Positions 1-7,574 of a DNA stretch of 64,000 nucleotides are shown piece by piece. Origin of the DNA: Virgibacillus subterraneus (lineage in GTDB: Bacteria; Bacillota; Bacilli; Bacillales; Amphibacillaceae); assembly GCF_900110695.1 (NCBI RefSeq), contig NZ_FOEH01000005.1:186001-250000 (forward strand). Reading direction: 5' to 3'. Each line of letters starts with the position of its first letter. Position 1 is the first letter of the stretch. Position numbers and translations under genes: made by a program. The notes beneath the pieces are model-generated. The model saw only the letters and a list, made by a program, of their open reading frames with translations. It was not told the DNA's origin and did no database searches.

Positions 1-523
1 ATCTCGGATATGGTTGCTTCGTTAAGTGTGAATGACAATATATTCTCCCCTTTGTTAAAAATTTTTATCGTATGTTATTCGATTTTCTGATTCCACTGTA
101 CTGTAAAAATGAAAAATCACATAATTATAAGTTCATATTAACATTTTTACTGATTCATTATCCTACTAATTTTAAATTTATCTAAAATTGCATCATTTAT
201 GTGGCGGGAGTATACTTATATCAAAAAGTAATGAATTACAATAAGGTAGCTTGAATTGAAATAATTCATCGGAAGAATTGTACAGGGAACTTGTGAAATG
301 AATGAACAAAAATCAGTTTCGCAGTTTTTGGAACCGGGCAAGGATAAATTTACACTATAACATCGCACAAAGATTAGGATTTATGTTCGACAAGGGAACA
401 GAGATAGAATTTATTGAATTTAATGGTTCTTGATCATTCAATTGACGGTAACGCATCTCTGAGTAAACTAGTGGTAGACCGAAGTTAGGGCATACTGTAC
501 TAAACCGAAAGGAGTTGAGCGTT
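1..523. other. AT-rich region without a convincing gene
   Basis: No ORF with family resemblance was seen. The only start with a plausible context is a 20-codon ORF at 298-360 (MNEQKSVSQFL...), with a poor ribosome binding site, so it is not called as a gene. The stretch is very AT-rich and may be a decayed intergenic region. Confidence 0.5.
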
Positions 524-634
524 ATGGCGGATAAGGAACAAGATAAGAAGGAGCAAGAACGATTCACGCAAACCTTTGAACAAATTGAAATAATACACAA
601 TCCAAATACTAAGAAATCCAGCAATAAAGAATAG
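524..634 (+). CDS. small charged protein, 36 aa, unknown
   Basis: This is a short ORF that begins ATG and is preceded by AAAGGAG with 8-9 nt spacing, a strong Bacillaceae-type ribosome binding site. The predicted peptide is very hydrophilic (MADKEQDKKEQERF, then an EQIEIIHNPNTKK segment) and has no membrane segment or cysteine. I do not recognise a family. It stands alone, 188 bp before another tiny ORF and well upstream of the ABC-F gene. The codon content looks protein-like, but at 36 codons this is weak evidence. It could be a real small protein or the preserved start of a decayed gene. Confidence 0.4.
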   Translation: MADKEQDKKEQERFTQTFEQIEIIHNPNTKKSSNKE

Positions 635-821
635 ATGATACTGAACGGGAAACATATAATGAACAGTCTATCATGATTGATTCGAGTGTCGCAGCAGTTT
701 ATATCAACTACGTTATGATTTCATTGCTTTGATGAAGCAACAATCTTTTAGAAAACAGCCTAGGCATTATTGACTCAAAGCAGTTTTTCGAATAAACTAA
801 ATTTAAAAGGAGGTGGGTTAG
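635..821. repeat. intergenic region with a degraded repeat fragment
   Basis: Bases 698-765 share short blocks in the same order (TATATCAACTA, CATTGCTT, ACAATCTTTT, CAGCC) with 60555-60612. This suggests two decayed copies of one repeat flank. No gene is seen. Confidence 0.4.
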
Positions 822-935
822 ATGAATTTTACTGGTAGTGGCATAGTAAAATTCAAAGAATATCTTTGGATGCGTTATGCGATTTTTTCCGATGTTTCTT
901 TACAAGGGATACGTATGTCCTTTTTTAGCAGTTAA
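822..935 (+). CDS. tiny ORF, 37 aa, unknown, ends inside a repeat
   Basis: ATG lies 7-8 nt after AAAGGAGGTGGG, one of the strongest ribosome binding sites in the window, yet the ORF is only 37 codons (MNFTGSGIVKFKEYLWMRYAIFSDV...). Its last codons run into the dispersed repeat that starts near 927, so the natural C-terminus may have been lost to that insertion. The peptide has one mildly hydrophobic stretch and no recognised domain. It could be a small protein, a leader peptide for the ABC-F gene downstream, or a truncated gene. A function cannot be assigned. Confidence 0.3.
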   Translation: MNFTGSGIVKFKEYLWMRYAIFSDVSLQGIRMSFFSS

Positions 936-1014
936 GAAAGTATAAATACTTTCTTACTGCATAAGGGCAACTAAGGCTTTCGCCATTAAAGCTTGGCGAT
1001 AAGCCAAGTTTTCT
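927..1014 (+). repeat. dispersed repeat R1, copy a
   Basis: Copy of the window-wide R1 element. It sits directly after a T6 run and opens with AGCAGTTAAGAAAGTAT, whose mirror ATACTTTCTTACTGC forms a near-perfect first hairpin. It closes with the CTTGGC-gataa-GCCAAG hairpin followed by TTTTCT. Here it separates the 822-935 ORF from the ABC-F leader. Confidence 0.85.
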
Positions 1015-1076
1015 AAAGAAAAATTTAGCGGAAAACTATCAGTAGGAGACATCTACCCACAAACGGAATTATCATC

Positions 1077-1114
1077 AAAAAGGCGGTGGAGAATGACTCT
1101 CTAGCGTCTTTTTT
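1077..1114 (+). terminator. attenuator-like terminator ahead of the ABC-F gene
   Basis: AAAAAGGCGGTGGAGA pairs, with G-U wobbles and one mismatch, with TCTCTAGCGTCTTTTT. The loop is ATGAC-like and the stem is followed by six T. It ends about 44 nt before the ABC-F start and no promoter is visible between the two, so it most likely lies within the ABC-F leader. Antibiotic-inducible ABC-F genes such as vmlR are controlled by leader termination. That this hairpin does the same job is inference. Confidence 0.6.
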
Positions 1115-1157
1115 ATTTCCCATAGTAGTTGTCTCTTCTAAATGGAGGAAGAGAATA

Positions 1158-2783
1158 ATGATTATATGCAGTATACAAAATGTCACACAAACAATTGCCG
1201 CGAACACAATCTTTGAAGAGATTTCATGTGAAATCAAGCAGGGTGACCGATTAGGTTTGATTGGAAGAAATGGTGAAGGGAAGACAACTCTATTAGATTT
1301 AATAGCTAAAAAAACGCAGCCTGTTGAAGGCACGATTACCTGGAAAAAAGATTCGACAGTGGGTTTATTGCAACAAGTACCGCAAATTGCTGAAGATAGA
1401 AAAGTTGAAGCAATACTCTATGATGTTTTTACGGCTATGGAAGAATTAAAAATGCAAATGTCAAAATTGGAACGTGCCATGTCAGAGGAAACGGACGCTG
1501 ATGAGCTAACACGTCATATTGAGAAATATGGATCCTTACAAGAAAAATTTCAGCAGGATGGCGGTTATGAAATTGATTCACAAATAAGAAGAATCATGAG
1601 CGGACTTAAAATAGATGATCTGGCTGAAAAAGAATGGCAGCAGCTTAGTGGCGGTGAGCGGACAAAGGTTGGTTTAGCGCAGTTGTTATTAAAGTCACCT
1701 GACCTGCTGCTATTGGATGAGCCAACGAACCACTTGGACCTCTCAGCGATTGAATGGCTTACTAACTTCATCAATAACTACAGTGGGACAATTATTATTG
1801 TTTCACATGATCGCTACTTTTTGGATGAAACGGTAACATCCATTTTGGAGATGGATCAAGGTGAACTGATTAAATATCTTACCAATTATTCAAATTACGT
1901 AAAAGAACGGGAAGAGCGCTTACTTCAGGAATTTCAGCAATATGAGGATCAGCAAAAGAGAGTTAAAAAGATGAAAGAGACAATAAAAAGATTGAAAGAA
2001 TGGGCTAATCAGGCTAACCCGCCTAATGCCGGATTACATCGCCGGGCAAAAAGTATGGAAAAAGCTTTAGCCCGAATCGAACTGATGAAACGGCCTATTC
2101 TTGACCATAAAAAGATTGACCTTGATTTTCAATCGAATAAACGAAGTGGAAATGATGTTGTGTTCGTGGAAAGGGCTCGAAAAGCTTACGGTGAAAAGCA
2201 GTTATTTTCAAACATTAATATGCATGTCCGCTTTCAGGAACGAGTCGCAATTATTGGTGAAAATGGTAGTGGAAAATCAACAATGCTGAAAATGATTTTA
2301 GGTACTGAAAGATTGGATGAGGGTGTGATGAAATTAGGCAGTAATTTGTCAGTAGGGTTCTTATCGCAGCATATGTTTGAGATAGATGGTGATCAGTCCA
2401 TACTTGATGAATTCCGTGATCAGGTTCATGTTACAGAAGGTGATGCGCGAGGAATATTGGCGAAATACCTTTTTTATGGGAAAACAGTCTTTCAAAAAGT
2501 GAAAAGCTTAAGTGGCGGAGAAAAGATGCGACTTCGGTTGGCACAATTAGTTCACCAGAACCACAACCTGCTAATTCTGGATGAACCAACGAACCATTTA
2601 GATATCGAGTCAAAGGAAGTATTGGAGGAAGCTTTAGATCAATTTGATGGAACCATAATCGCTGTCTCTCATGATCGTTATTTTCTTGATAAGATTTTTT
2701 CAAAGACGTACTGGCTGGCTGAAGAAAGCCTCATGAAATACGAAGGGAATTATACCTTTGCGAGGGCAAAACGACAAGCATAG
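1158..2783 (+). CDS. ABC-F family ATP-binding protein, probable ribosome protection factor
   Basis: This is a 541-aa soluble protein with two ABC domains and no membrane segment. Walker A motifs are GRNGEGKT (36-43) and GENGSGKS (about 368-375). Signature motifs are LSGGER (163-168) and LSGGEK (451-456), and both DEPTNHLD Walker B motifs are present. The charged interdomain linker (about 250-330) contains EWANQANPPNAGLHRRAKSMEKA, the region that in ABC-F proteins reaches into the ribosome. The ATG at 1158 is chosen because GGAGG lies 10 nt upstream. An in-frame GTG at 1086 lies inside the attenuator hairpin and would add 24 unrelated residues. The family includes antibiotic resistance proteins (Vga, Lsa, VmlR, ExpZ) and housekeeping translation factors. 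The leader hairpin favours an inducible resistance role, but the subfamily is not certain. Confidence 0.88.
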   Translation: MIICSIQNVTQTIAANTIFEEISCEIKQGDRLGLIGRNGEGKTTLLDLIAKKTQPVEGTITWKKDSTVGLLQQVPQIAEDRKVEAILYDVFTAMEELKMQMSKLERAMSEETDADELTRHIEKYGSLQEKFQQDGGYEIDSQIRRIMSGLKIDDLAEKEWQQLSGGERTKVGLAQLLLKSPDLLLLDEPTNHLDLSAIEWLTNFINNYSGTIIIVSHDRYFLDETVTSILEMDQGELIKYLTNYSNYVKEREERLLQEFQQYEDQQKRVKKMKETIKRLKEWANQANPPNAGLHRRAKSMEKALARIELMKRPILDHKKIDLDFQSNKRSGNDVVFVERARKAYGEKQLFSNINMHVRFQERVAIIGENGSGKSTMLKMILGTERLDEGVMKLGSNLSVGFLSQHMFEIDGDQSILDEFRDQVHVTEGDARGILAKYLFYGKTVFQKVKSLSGGEKMRLRLAQLVHQNHNLLILDEPTNHLDIESKEVLEEALDQFDGTIIAVSHDRYFLDKIFSKTYWLAEESLMKYEGNYTFARAKRQA

Positions 2784-2848
2784 CATTTTTTCCTGCGTAT
2801 ACCATGTGATAAACTATACTTCACTACAGCATGAAAGGGAGTATATAA

Positions 2849-3673
2849 ATGCAATATATTACATTAAACAATGGTAATCGCATGCCCCAACTTGGGTTTG
2901 GCGTGTGGCAGGTACCCGATGAAGAAGCAACTCCAGCTGTATCGAAAGCACTTGAAGTCGGGTATCGATCCATTGATACGGCAAAGGTATATGAAAACGA
3001 AAGTGGAGTAGGTAAAGCACTAGCAACTAGTTCTGTGTCGCGTGAAGATTTATTTATTACGACAAAGGTTTGGAATAGCGACCAGGGATACGACAATACT
3101 TTAAAGGCATTTGACAAAAGTCTGGAAAAACTGGGAATTGATTATGTTGATTTATATCTGATTCATTGGCCAACCCCGGAATTTGATGACTATGTCGAGA
3201 CGTATAAAGCGATGGAAAAGCTTTATAATGATGGCCGAGCTAAAGCAATCGGTGTTTGTAATTTTAACATTGAACATCTCCAGCGTTTGTTGGATGAATG
3301 TGATGTAGTGCCGGCTGTGAATCAAGTGGAATGCCACCCATATTTACAGCAAAATGAGCTAAAAGACTTCTGTGAAAAGCATAATATTTACTTAGAAGCT
3401 TGGAGCCCATTAATGAATGGCGGCGAAGTTTTAAATAATGATGCAGTTAAGCAAATTGCGAATAAATATGGCAAAACTTCAGCACAGGTAATTATTCGCT
3501 GGCACCTTCAATCTGATGCAATCGTAATTCCAAAATCAGTTACGCCATCACGAATAGAAGAAAACTTTAATGTGTTTGATTTTGAATTAAGTGCAGATGA
3601 TATGAATGAGATTTCTAAACTGGATCGTAATCAGCGAAAAGGCCCTGAACCAAGTGAAATGAATAAGCGGTGA
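2849..3673 (+). CDS. aldo/keto reductase
   Basis: This is a 274-aa NADPH-dependent aldo/keto reductase of the AKR5-like bacterial group, which reduces small aldehydes and ketones in the cytoplasm. The catalytic tetrad is complete: Asp43 and Tyr48 (DTAKVYEN), Lys73 (TTKVWNSD) and His106 (LIHWPTP). The C-terminal IPKSVTPSRIEENFNVFDFELS segment is the usual cofactor-binding signature. The start ATG follows AAAGGGAG. The gene is monocistronic, 65 bp after the ABC-F gene, and ends in a clear terminator. The natural substrate cannot be read from the sequence. Counterparts in Bacillus include YtbE and YvgN (glyoxal reductase). Confidence 0.92.
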   Translation: MQYITLNNGNRMPQLGFGVWQVPDEEATPAVSKALEVGYRSIDTAKVYENESGVGKALATSSVSREDLFITTKVWNSDQGYDNTLKAFDKSLEKLGIDYVDLYLIHWPTPEFDDYVETYKAMEKLYNDGRAKAIGVCNFNIEHLQRLLDECDVVPAVNQVECHPYLQQNELKDFCEKHNIYLEAWSPLMNGGEVLNNDAVKQIANKYGKTSAQVIIRWHLQSDAIVIPKSVTPSRIEENFNVFDFELSADDMNEISKLDRNQRKGPEPSEMNKR

Positions 3674-3680
3674 GAAAGGA

Positions 3681-3711
3681 ACAGACGCGGATTTAATCTG
3701 CGTCTGTTTTT
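3681..3711 (+). terminator. Rho-independent terminator after aldo/keto reductase
   Basis: ACAGACGCGGAT-tta-ATCTGCGTCTGT hairpin, 12 bp, followed by a T run. Confidence 0.9.
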
Positions 3712-3739
3712 AGTTTACTATCTAAAAATAGCGGGTAAT

Positions 3740-3768
3740 TTGCAATTATAGAATAGTAATTATATAAT
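3740..3768 (+). promoter_or_regulatory. probable SigA promoter of ectD
   Basis: TTGCAA (3740-3745), exactly 17 nt, then TATAAT (3763-3768), giving a near-consensus vegetative promoter. The leader to the ectD start is about 145 nt and contains a stem-loop at 3844-3869 (AAGTTTCCCG / CGGGAACTT). Confidence 0.6.
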
Positions 3769-3918
3769 AATTCCAAACAATTTTTATATTAGGATTTTAA
3801 CTCCTAAATAATACTGACAAATATTCGTTATATAGTTGCAGGGAAGTTTCCCGGTGATGTCGGGAACTTAACAATATAGAAAACTTTTATGAAAAATACT
3901 TAATAGGGAGTGTTTAGA

Positions 3919-4815
3919 ATGAAAGATCTATATCCTTCAAGAAAAAAGGACCAGCCGGAAATTTTGGAACGGAAGGACCCTGTGATTCACACAGATCGAT
4001 CTCTTGATCATCATGCTCCTATTTCCAAACAACAACTTGATTCTTATAAAAAAAATGGGTTTTTGCAAATTGAGAATTTCTTCTCGGATGAAGAAGTTAA
4101 AGATATGCAGAAAGCCATTTTTGAATTACAAGATTCTACTAAGCATGTCACGTCTGATAAAGTAATTCGAGAGCCGGAAAGTGATGATATTCGTTCCATT
4201 TTTCACGTTCATAAAGATGATAATTACTTTAAAGATGTCGCAAATGATCAGCGAATACTGGATATCGTCAACCATCTGTTGGGGAGTGATGTCTATATTC
4301 ATCAATCCCGCATTAATTACAAGCCAGGGTTTAAGGGGAAAGAATTTGACTGGCATTCTGACTTTGAAACATGGCACGCAGAAGATGGTATGCCACGGAT
4401 GAGAGCTGTTAGCTTATCGATAGCATTATCCGACAATTATACGTTTAACGGGCCTTTGATGCTTATACCAGGGTCCCAAAACTACTATGTTAGTTGTGTA
4501 GGGGAAACGCCCGATAATAATTATAAAGAATCATTGAAGAAACAAAAAGTTGGTGTACCTGATGAGGATAGCCTGCGCTGGCTTGCTGAAAAAGGCGGTG
4601 GGATATCTGTTCCAACAGGAAAAGCAGGCTCAATCACGCTTTTTGAGAGCAATACCATGCACGGTTCAACAAGTAATATTACACCTTATCCGCGTAACAA
4701 TTTATTCATGGTGTACAACAGTGTGGAAAACCGCTTAGTTGAGCCGTTCTCAGGAAATAAGAAACGTCCTGAGTATATAGCTGTACGGGATAGTGGTATC
4801 CCAGCAATGAGCTAA
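3919..4815 (+). CDS. ectD: ectoine hydroxylase
   Basis: This 298-aa non-haem Fe(II)/2-oxoglutarate dioxygenase converts ectoine to 5-hydroxyectoine, a compatible solute and heat protectant. The iron ligands fall exactly where they do in the characterised Virgibacillus salexigens enzyme: His146 and Asp148 in the EctD signature [15 protein letters not shown] (143-157), and His248 in NTMHGST. The ATG at 3919 is used because AGGGAG lies 8 nt upstream. An in-frame GTG at 3910 overlaps that site. No ectABC genes are in the window, so ectD stands alone as its own unit with its own promoter and terminator. Such separation of ectD from ectABC is known in several Bacillaceae. The ehuBCDA importer about 20 kb away fits the same osmoprotection theme. 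Confidence 0.97.
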   Translation: MKDLYPSRKKDQPEILERKDPVIHTDRSLDHHAPISKQQLDSYKKNGFLQIENFFSDEEVKDMQKAIFELQDSTKHVTSDKVIREPESDDIRSIFHVHKDDNYFKDVANDQRILDIVNHLLGSDVYIHQSRINYKPGFKGKEFDWHSDFETWHAEDGMPRMRAVSLSIALSDNYTFNGPLMLIPGSQNYYVSCVGETPDNNYKESLKKQKVGVPDEDSLRWLAEKGGGISVPTGKAGSITLFESNTMHGSTSNITPYPRNNLFMVYNSVENRLVEPFSGNKKRPEYIAVRDSGIPAMS

Positions 4816-4866
4816 CTTAAAATAAAGTCTAGCCGGGAAACTTCCTGAGTATCTTAGCTAGAAGGA

Positions 4867-4902
4867 AAGCAGATGTCGCTTATAGTTGACATCTGCTTTT
4901 TT
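4867..4902 (+). terminator. Rho-independent terminator after ectD
   Basis: AAGCAGATGTC / GACATCTGCTT stem with a 10-nt loop and T6. Confidence 0.9.
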
Positions 4903-4929
4903 AACTGCTTAGGAAACTATAAATCTTGA

Positions 4930-5229
4930 GCACTGTGGAAAACTAACTAAGCTATCTAGCGGCGTCCAGCTCCGACGTACAGGACGTACTAGTGCCGGTG
5001 ACGCCACAGGACGTGGCGTTCTCACCAGCCAGCGCCCAGCGACTAGCGCAACTTCCTTCACCTTCGTACGATAAGTCAACATCGGCTCACTTTGGTCGCC
5101 GTGTTTCCTTTATCTCAAAGAGTTGTCGGAAGTTCAACTAAGGTCGCCACTTTGCGCGGCAACGTTAAACCACCCGCGATGCGCGGGCGCAGTTCGTACG
5201 TCGCTAAACAGGCGCTTACGCTTTTGTTC
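4930..5229. repeat. GC-rich intergenic repeat (R3), about 300 bp
   Basis: This stretch is clearly richer in G+C than its surroundings and is packed with short inverted repeats, for example GACGCCACAGGACGTGGCGTTC, ACCCGCGATGCGCGGG and AGCGCCCAGCGACTAGCGC. It contains no credible ORF. The phrase CGGCGTCCAGCTCCGACGTACAGG resembles a repeat common between genes in halophilic Bacillaceae; this is from memory and was not searched. It ends at the TTGACT that may serve as -35 for the next gene. Confidence 0.6.
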
Positions 5230-5305
5230 CTTGACTTTTTTAAAAAAATGTATAATTATTAAATTATAGAATTTTGTTCATCCATTTTGAAAGGAGTGGT
5301 GTTTT

Positions 5306-5374
5306 ATGGCAATTGTAAATCAAATTTCAGTAAACCAGCACACACGTAGTAAAATGGAGGGACAGTCCGTGTAA
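5306..5374 (+). CDS. possible leader peptide ORF (22 aa) ahead of the RsgA-like gene
   Basis: ATG follows AAAGGAGTGG with good spacing. The ORF encodes MAIVNQISVNQHTRSKMEGQSV and ends 41 nt before the TTG start of the RsgA-like gene. Just after its stop, TTTCCTCC (5384-5391) can pair with GGAGGAAA (5400-5407), which contains that gene's ribosome binding site. A ribosome finishing the leader would cover the upstream arm of this hairpin. This layout suggests translational coupling. No family is recognised for the peptide itself. Confidence 0.4.
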   Translation: MAIVNQISVNQHTRSKMEGQSV

Positions 5375-5415
5375 AGTACGACTTTTCCTCCAACATTAAG
5401 GAGGAAATTTTAAAA

Positions 5416-6480
5416 TTGGAGAAGTTGAAACAAATTGGATGGGACGATACCATTCTGGATATTGAAAAAGATAATATTGCCCGTGTTATTACGGTGCAGA
5501 AAAATAGTTACAGGGTAACCGATGGTGACATGGATTACTTGGCGCATTTAAGTGGTAGATTTTTAAATCAGGCGTCTTCGCCACTTGATTTCCCAGCAGT
5601 GGGTGATTGGGTAGATGTACAAAAACTATCAGATGAACGTAAAGCAGTGGTTAATCGTGTTCTCACACGGAAAAGCCAGTTTATCAGACAGGCTGCTGGT
5701 ACAAAGACTGAGGCGCAAATTGTTGCTGCCAATATGGATACTGTTTTTATTGTTAATTCACTTAATCATGACTTGAATCTTCGACGCATTGAACGCTATA
5801 TTTTATCAACATATGAAAGTGGTGCGTCTCCTGTTGTTGTATTAACGAAGAAGGATGAATGCACTCCAGATGAAGTTCAGGATGTTATGATTCAAGTGGA
5901 AGAGATTGCGATTGGCGTGCCAATTGTAGCTATTAGTAACGTGACACGAGAAGGTATTGATGAATTGATGGAGTATTTAGCACCGCAACGAACTGCTGCA
6001 TTGCTCGGTTCATCAGGTGTGGGTAAGTCCACATTGGTAAATACATTGTTGGGACAGGATATACAGGATACAAAAGGTGTCCGTGAAGCCGATAGCAAAG
6101 GCCGTCATACTACTACTCACCGGGAAATGTTCAGGCTGCCAAATGATGCTCAGCTAATTGATACACCGGGGATGCGTGAACTGCAACTATGGGAAGGCGA
6201 ATCAGTAATTGAAGCAACTTTTCAGGATGTTGAAGCATTTGAAAAAGAATGCAAATTCAATGATTGCCAGCATGATACAGAACCAGGGTGCCGCATTCAG
6301 GAAGCACTGAACAATGGTGAGTTGGATGAGGATCGCTATCAAAGCTATCTCAAACTTCAACGAGAACTCGCATATGAAAAAAGAAAACAGAATCAAAAAG
6401 CAATGCTGGAAGAGAAAAATAAATGGAAAAAAGTATCGAAACAGCAGCGGGAAAATTATAATTTCCGTAAAATGCGATAA
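5416..6480 (+). CDS. rsgA: RsgA-like circularly permuted GTPase
   Basis: This 354-aa protein belongs to the RsgA/YjeQ family of ribosome small subunit-dependent GTPases, which act in late 30S maturation. It has an N-terminal OB-like part, then GTPase motifs in permuted order: LTKKDE (G4), then GSSGVGKST (G1), HTTTHRE and DTPGMREL (G3). A C-terminal zinc finger carries the Cys-x4-5-Cys-x-His...Cys pattern in ECKFNDCQHDTEPGC. It is about 55 residues longer than the usual Bacillus RsgA, with a very basic tail (KKVSKQQRENYNFRKMR). It stands alone rather than beside prkC/rpe, so it is probably a second, paralogous copy. The TTG start at 5416 is set by AAGGAGGAAA nine nt upstream. Confidence 0.88.
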   Translation: MEKLKQIGWDDTILDIEKDNIARVITVQKNSYRVTDGDMDYLAHLSGRFLNQASSPLDFPAVGDWVDVQKLSDERKAVVNRVLTRKSQFIRQAAGTKTEAQIVAANMDTVFIVNSLNHDLNLRRIERYILSTYESGASPVVVLTKKDECTPDEVQDVMIQVEEIAIGVPIVAISNVTREGIDELMEYLAPQRTAALLGSSGVGKSTLVNTLLGQDIQDTKGVREADSKGRHTTTHREMFRLPNDAQLIDTPGMRELQLWEGESVIEATFQDVEAFEKECKFNDCQHDTEPGCRIQEALNNGELDEDRYQSYLKLQRELAYEKRKQNQKAMLEEKNKWKKVSKQQRENYNFRKMR

Positions 6481-6481
6481 T

Positions 6482-6525
6482 AAAGAGCGTTCTTCCTTGT
6501 TCTAAAAAGGAAGGCGCTCTTTTTT
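6482..6525 (+). terminator. Rho-independent terminator after the RsgA-like gene
   Basis: AAAGAGCG...CTTCCTT / AAGGAAGGCGCTCTTTTTT hairpin. It is followed at once by AGCAGTT (6526-6532), the opening of the R1 repeat with nothing of the rest, which could be a solo end or scar. Confidence 0.85.
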
Positions 6526-6625
6526 AGCAGTTTAAAAATCAACAGGTCTGTCGGGTGCGCAGCTATCATCTACTATGAAAAAGGCAAACTTGAATCTTAA
6601 TAATTAATTTTACATACAAATACAA

Positions 6626-6692
6626 AGTATAAAGGAGTTCTAAGAAAGCAAAATACGCTCTCATAAGAATTCCTTTAACGAATGTCAAATTT
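6626..6692. repeat. palindromic repeat R4, copy 1
   Basis: The arms AAGGAGTTCTAAGAAAGC and GCTCTCATAAGAATTCCTT form an imperfect stem with an AAAATAC loop, followed by TAACGAATGTCAA. The reverse complement matches 62935-62998 over about 60 bp with only a handful of differences. No ORF is present. Confidence 0.8.
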
Positions 6693-6771
6693 TTAATGGT
6701 TGACTTGATAATGAAGTCGAGAAGCTTCAACCAGATACGTAAAACTCTAACTCAGCAAGATATTAGGAACT

Positions 6772-7311
6772 TCAACCAAATACACGCTTGACCGCGTCCG
6801 TGAACTCTTGAAAGTAAGCTGGCACCTCACTATCTTCTAATCCTACACTCATGTTTTGAGCAATTGATTCGTTATACCATTTCTGCTGATTGTAACCGGC
6901 ATTAAAATTCTCCCACAATAATTCACCTTGGCGTGCATATTCTTTTTCCATAGAAAGCAAGTTATCTAATTTGTCGGCAACAATTAGATACTTCACTTCT
7001 TTTTCGGCATATTTTACTGTGTCAATTGTATGCTGTTTACGCTCCTGCCATGATCTCGATTTATCCTCAGTATGAGCAGATACGAGATGTGCGACCCTAG
7101 GACCGAAAACTGATTCAATATCCTCGATTTCATAAGGGGTATCTTCGACGACATCATGTAAATATCCAGCACAAACTACTTCATCACTAAAACCGGAATC
7201 TTCCAATATCTTTGCGACACGAATTGGATGTGTAATATATAGTGCATCTGAACTTTTTCGTTTCTGCCCCTCATGTGCTTTTTCAGCAAAGGCCTTAGCC
7301 TGTTGTATCAT
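6772..7311 (-). CDS. HD-domain small alarmone hydrolase (MESH1/SpoT-hydrolase like)
   Basis: This 179-aa stand-alone HD-type phosphohydrolase resembles the hydrolase domain of RelA/SpoT. It has AHEGQKRK (12-19), YITHPIRVAKIL with His28, LHDVVEDT (51-58, His52-Asp53) and a later Asp in VADKLDNL. Together these are the metal ligands and active-site residues of the family, which removes pyrophosphate from (p)ppGpp or related nucleotides. No synthetase or TGS domain is present. The ATG follows AAGGAGGAAAACAC. The gene is transcribed alone. A short copy of its 3' end (TGGTTGAAG) recurs about 45 bp downstream. Substrate choice is inferred from the family only. Confidence 0.8.
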   Translation of the reverse strand: MIQQAKAFAEKAHEGQKRKSSDALYITHPIRVAKILEDSGFSDEVVCAGYLHDVVEDTPYEIEDIESVFGPRVAHLVSAHTEDKSRSWQERKQHTIDTVKYAEKEVKYLIVADKLDNLLSMEKEYARQGELLWENFNAGYNQQKWYNESIAQNMSVGLEDSEVPAYFQEFTDAVKRVFG

Positions 7312-7574
7312 GTGTTTTCCTCCTTGTCACTTTTGCAGAGTAATTGTAAATGCTATTGTTATATAACTGTACTATCAAATTCGTTATTTTACTATGCTTT
7401 GGTAAGAATTTTGGTAGTTTCTATTATAAGCTTCTTCCAATCTAATAACTAAGCAAGTATACTTAATAACAGACTATATAGATGCACATGATAGAAAATT
7501 ATTAGATTATAAGAAGTGAACTAGCCAATCGATTAGTCGTTTTAATTAGTATGAATTTAGAAAGAAGGATATAG

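Noticed and set aside
1086-1157. 24-residue N-terminal extension of the ABC-F protein from a GTG start
   Set aside because: The GTG lies inside a terminator-like hairpin and the extension is unrelated to the family. ATG 1158 has a proper ribosome binding site.
6720-6790. Attachment site or phage-like direct repeat at the 3' end of the HD gene
   Set aside because: The repeated unit (TGGTTGAAG) is only about 10 bp, the copies are about 45 bp apart, and no integrase or foreign island is present.
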